A stretch of DNA of 64,000 bases from Glossina fuscipes. Lineage: Eukaryota; Arthropoda; Insecta; Diptera; Glossinidae. The notes under the pieces are model-generated. The model saw only the letters and a list, made by a program, of their open reading frames with translations. It was not told where the DNA came from and did not search any database. Positions 61,835 through 64,000 of the stretch are shown here, piece after piece. Both the position numbers and the translations under genes were made by a program. The DNA lies in contig NW_023998423.1 of NCBI RefSeq assembly GCF_014805625.2, positions 3,525,722 to 3,589,721 of the forward strand. Reading direction: 5' to 3'. Position 1 is the stretch's first letter; each line of letters opens with the position of its first letter.

Positions 61835-62299
61835 ATGCCGGGATCTTGTCAACGTATACGTTTACCATCGCTGACATCAGTATTAAAGTCGACTCGTGCC
61901 AATAGTGCCGACTACCCTAGCAGCGGCAGCAGCAGTGGCAGCAATGCAACAAGGGATAAATGCGCCACAGCTGCACATTCAAGTACGCAATTGATACGCA
62001 AACAGCAGCATCGCATCGTTGTCATGGGAGCAGCTCGTGTTGGCAAAAGTTGCATCATTTCACAATTTTTATACGATAAATTTAATGTACGCTATAAGAA
62101 AACTGTTGAGGAATTGCACCGTGGAGAGTACGATTTACCAGACGGTTCGGCACTAACGCTCGATATACTTGATACGTCGGGTGCTTTCGAATTTCCAGCT
62201 ATGCGTACGCTGTCAATAGCTACCGGTGTAGCATTTATATTAGTATATGCCGTCGATGATATTGAATCTTGGCATGAGGTCGAACGATTGCGTAACCAG
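61835..62299 (+). CDS. RASD/Dexras-like small GTPase, first coding exon
   Basis: This exon encodes 155 residues and ends at AACCAG|GTAAGT in phase 0. The start ATG (MPGSCQRIRL) follows an in-frame upstream stretch without ATG. After a Ser-rich N-terminal extension come the G1 P-loop GAARVGKS (residues 65-72), switch I region YKKTVEEL with Thr 90, G3 DTSGAFEFPAM (113-123) and FILVYAVDD. The DTSG-x-FPAMR-LSI order matches the RASD1/RASD2 (Dexras/Rhes) branch of Ras GTPases, which act in signalling at membranes. Ras-type positions 12, 13 and 61 are Ala, Arg and non-Gln, as in other low-GTPase members. G4, G5 and the C-terminus lie beyond the window. Confidence 0.85.
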
Positions 62300-63127
62300 G
62301 TAAGTTTAGAAGCATAAGAAAGGAAAAACAACACAAGAAGGTTGAAAGACAACCGTAACATTCGCACACATATGGCTTTGCAAAGGGATAGGAATTGACA
62401 AATACTTGGGAAAATGCAAACGAAATTTTTTCCTCTCTCTCTTTTTTTTTTAAATGAAAAACTAAAGGCATGTCTTTCAACAAAAATGATATCAAGTGAG
62501 ATTGCAGCTGGGTCAAGATTATCCAAACTAGGGATAGGATTGTTGCCTGATATTATAGGGCTATGTCTGATTTTTTCACGTGTCCATATCAAAGACTTCT
62601 TGACTTTCACTTACAAGCGAGATATTAGTATTCTTTAGAAATTACGGACGAGACATGCGTTGTCCACTGATGCTGTACGACTGTACTGACCTTTTTCTTG
62701 TTTCTATATCAAAAATTCTCTTCTTCGAGCAAGGTATTTGAGGTCAAGGAAAGGTACAAAAAGAATTATCTAAATGATCTTAGCCATTGGGTGTGCGAAG
62801 AGTATGCCGTAAGCAAAGATATCAGACTTACTTTGAAGCCAAAAAAAAACGATTCCGGGTACTTTATGCACAAAATATACATGCAATTGAACAGCTGAAT
62901 CACTTTAATCTTATCTCTTTTTTTATTTGTCTACCTGGCTATACACTCAACTCGTCTGCAAGCTTAAGCCTTTGTATGCGGAAGAAGAGAAATAGAGTAC
63001 GATTTCATTCTGTTTAGTTTCATCACCTAGATTGCTTTATTATGGACAAGCTACGATAAAAATCTAAAAATTAAATATCTGTCTTCAATGTTACCTGTCT
63101 ATATATTTATATATCCATCTTATGTTA
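62300..63127 (+). other. GTPase intron
   Basis: No second exon was seen here. The sequence is unassigned AT-rich intron after the donor at 62299, with a poly-pyrimidine tract (tcctctctctc) near 62430. Confidence 0.5.
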
Positions 63128-63957
63128 TTATACCAATTATCGAGGGATAAGGGGTAAATTCGTTTCGTCAAAGCGTCTGCAACACTCGGAAGGAAGCCTC
63201 TAATATATATAGATTCTTGATCAACATCAAGTTCCAAACCGTTTTAGGTATGTCCGTCTGTCTGTCTACTGTAAAAATACTCCTGGTCGCAAAAATGCAC
63301 CAATCAGCTTGAAATTTGGATTCAAAGTTCATGCACGCAGATAGATATTGAAATTGAACCGAATTAGCCGAAACACACGCCCACTGTACAATCTGAGAAC
63401 AAAGAAAAAATAAATGTGCTTTTTAGCTCTTTGCTTATAAACCATAATGGGTCCAAACTTGCATTTATGGATAATCTCCAGCACCTGAACAAAAATTTCA
63501 AAAAATTGATCACGCCTACTCAATATTATATAATATTAAAGTTCCATTCTTTTATCAAAAAACAGCCGTCCGTCCATCTGGCTGCTAATTGCTATGGTAA
63601 AGGTACTCATTATAGTAAAAAAGGAGATATCGGCTTCAAATCTGGCAAAACCAATGGAAGCCGTTACATGCAGTGCGATAATGCAAATGGGCCAATTCGG
63701 CACAACGACAATCTCTTATATCGTACTATGCGCGAGTTCTTTTACGGACTGAGTACATCCCGGCTTTCTGAAGTTGTTGTCCATAAACTGCAACAGATGC
63801 ACGATACAAATTTCCACTTTCATTTGATGGAAATTGAAAAAATTAGCCACGCCCACGTAATATATATGAAAATTTAACTTTTGCCCTTTTCTTCGTACCT
63901 GTTTTGAGATCGGTATAAAAGATTCGGTCGTGGCCGAATATAATTTTCTTACTTGTT
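63128..63957 (-). repeat. Family B repeat, near-complete, reversed
   Basis: Read on the minus strand the head is aaacaagtaagaaaattata, ttcggccacgaccgaatctt, then ttataccgatc. It ends with gtagacagacagacggaca, tgatgttgatcaagaatct and taccccttatccctcgata. It is about 830 bp and contains an open frame of no recognisable product. Confidence 0.6.
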
Positions 63958-64000
63958 TAAAATGCTCTTAGGGTATATTCAGTTGACTGAATGCTTGTGT

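Noticed and set aside
63416..63877. 153-codon frame
   Set aside because: It lies inside a family B repeat and has no recognisable domain.

Overview
The window is AT-rich, intron-rich eukaryotic nuclear DNA with long homopolymers, microsatellites, decayed transposons and one 100-base assembly gap (14134-14233). The protein families (an insect-type four-domain cation channel and a Plus-C odorant-binding protein) and the repeats (mariner relics and a fly-type hairpin repeat carrying 'gacggacagac' motifs) point to a dipteran, most likely a higher (brachyceran) fly. The genus cannot be fixed from sequence alone.

Region 1 (1-17.4 kb, + strand) holds the 3' half of a four-domain voltage-gated cation channel. 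Thirteen coding exons (2922 to 17202) join in a single open frame of 1071 codons plus stop, with matching phase at every junction. They encode domain III S5 to S6, the III-IV inactivation linker, all of domain IV, an IQ motif and a long low-complexity tail. The filter residues of domains III and IV are Glu and Ala, not the Lys and Ala of Para-type sodium channels, so I call the gene NaCP60E (DSC1), not para. The annotated stop is a UGA followed by C, and the same frame stays open for 65 more codons, a candidate for stop-codon readthrough.

Region 2 (17.4-29.4 kb) is the channel's A-rich 3' flank, with repeats and mariner debris. Region 3 (29.4-30.1 kb, - strand) has four exons of a secreted Plus-C odorant-binding protein, tail to tail with the channel, with a possible signal-peptide exon at 31.8 kb. 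Region 4 (39.4-40.1 kb, - strand) is the promoter and first coding exon of an extracellular leucine-rich-repeat protein whose later exons I could not find. Region 5 (54.4-62.3 kb, + strand) is a probable non-coding first exon and the first coding exon of a RASD/Dexras-like small GTPase that runs out of the window.

The remaining DNA is intron or intergenic. It is dominated by two related families of short hairpin-headed interspersed repeats, named A and B here, plus tRNA-derived fragments. The genes are not an operon. Channel and GTPase are on one strand; the odorant-binding and leucine-rich-repeat genes are on the other. No CRISPR, rRNA or intact tRNA gene was seen.
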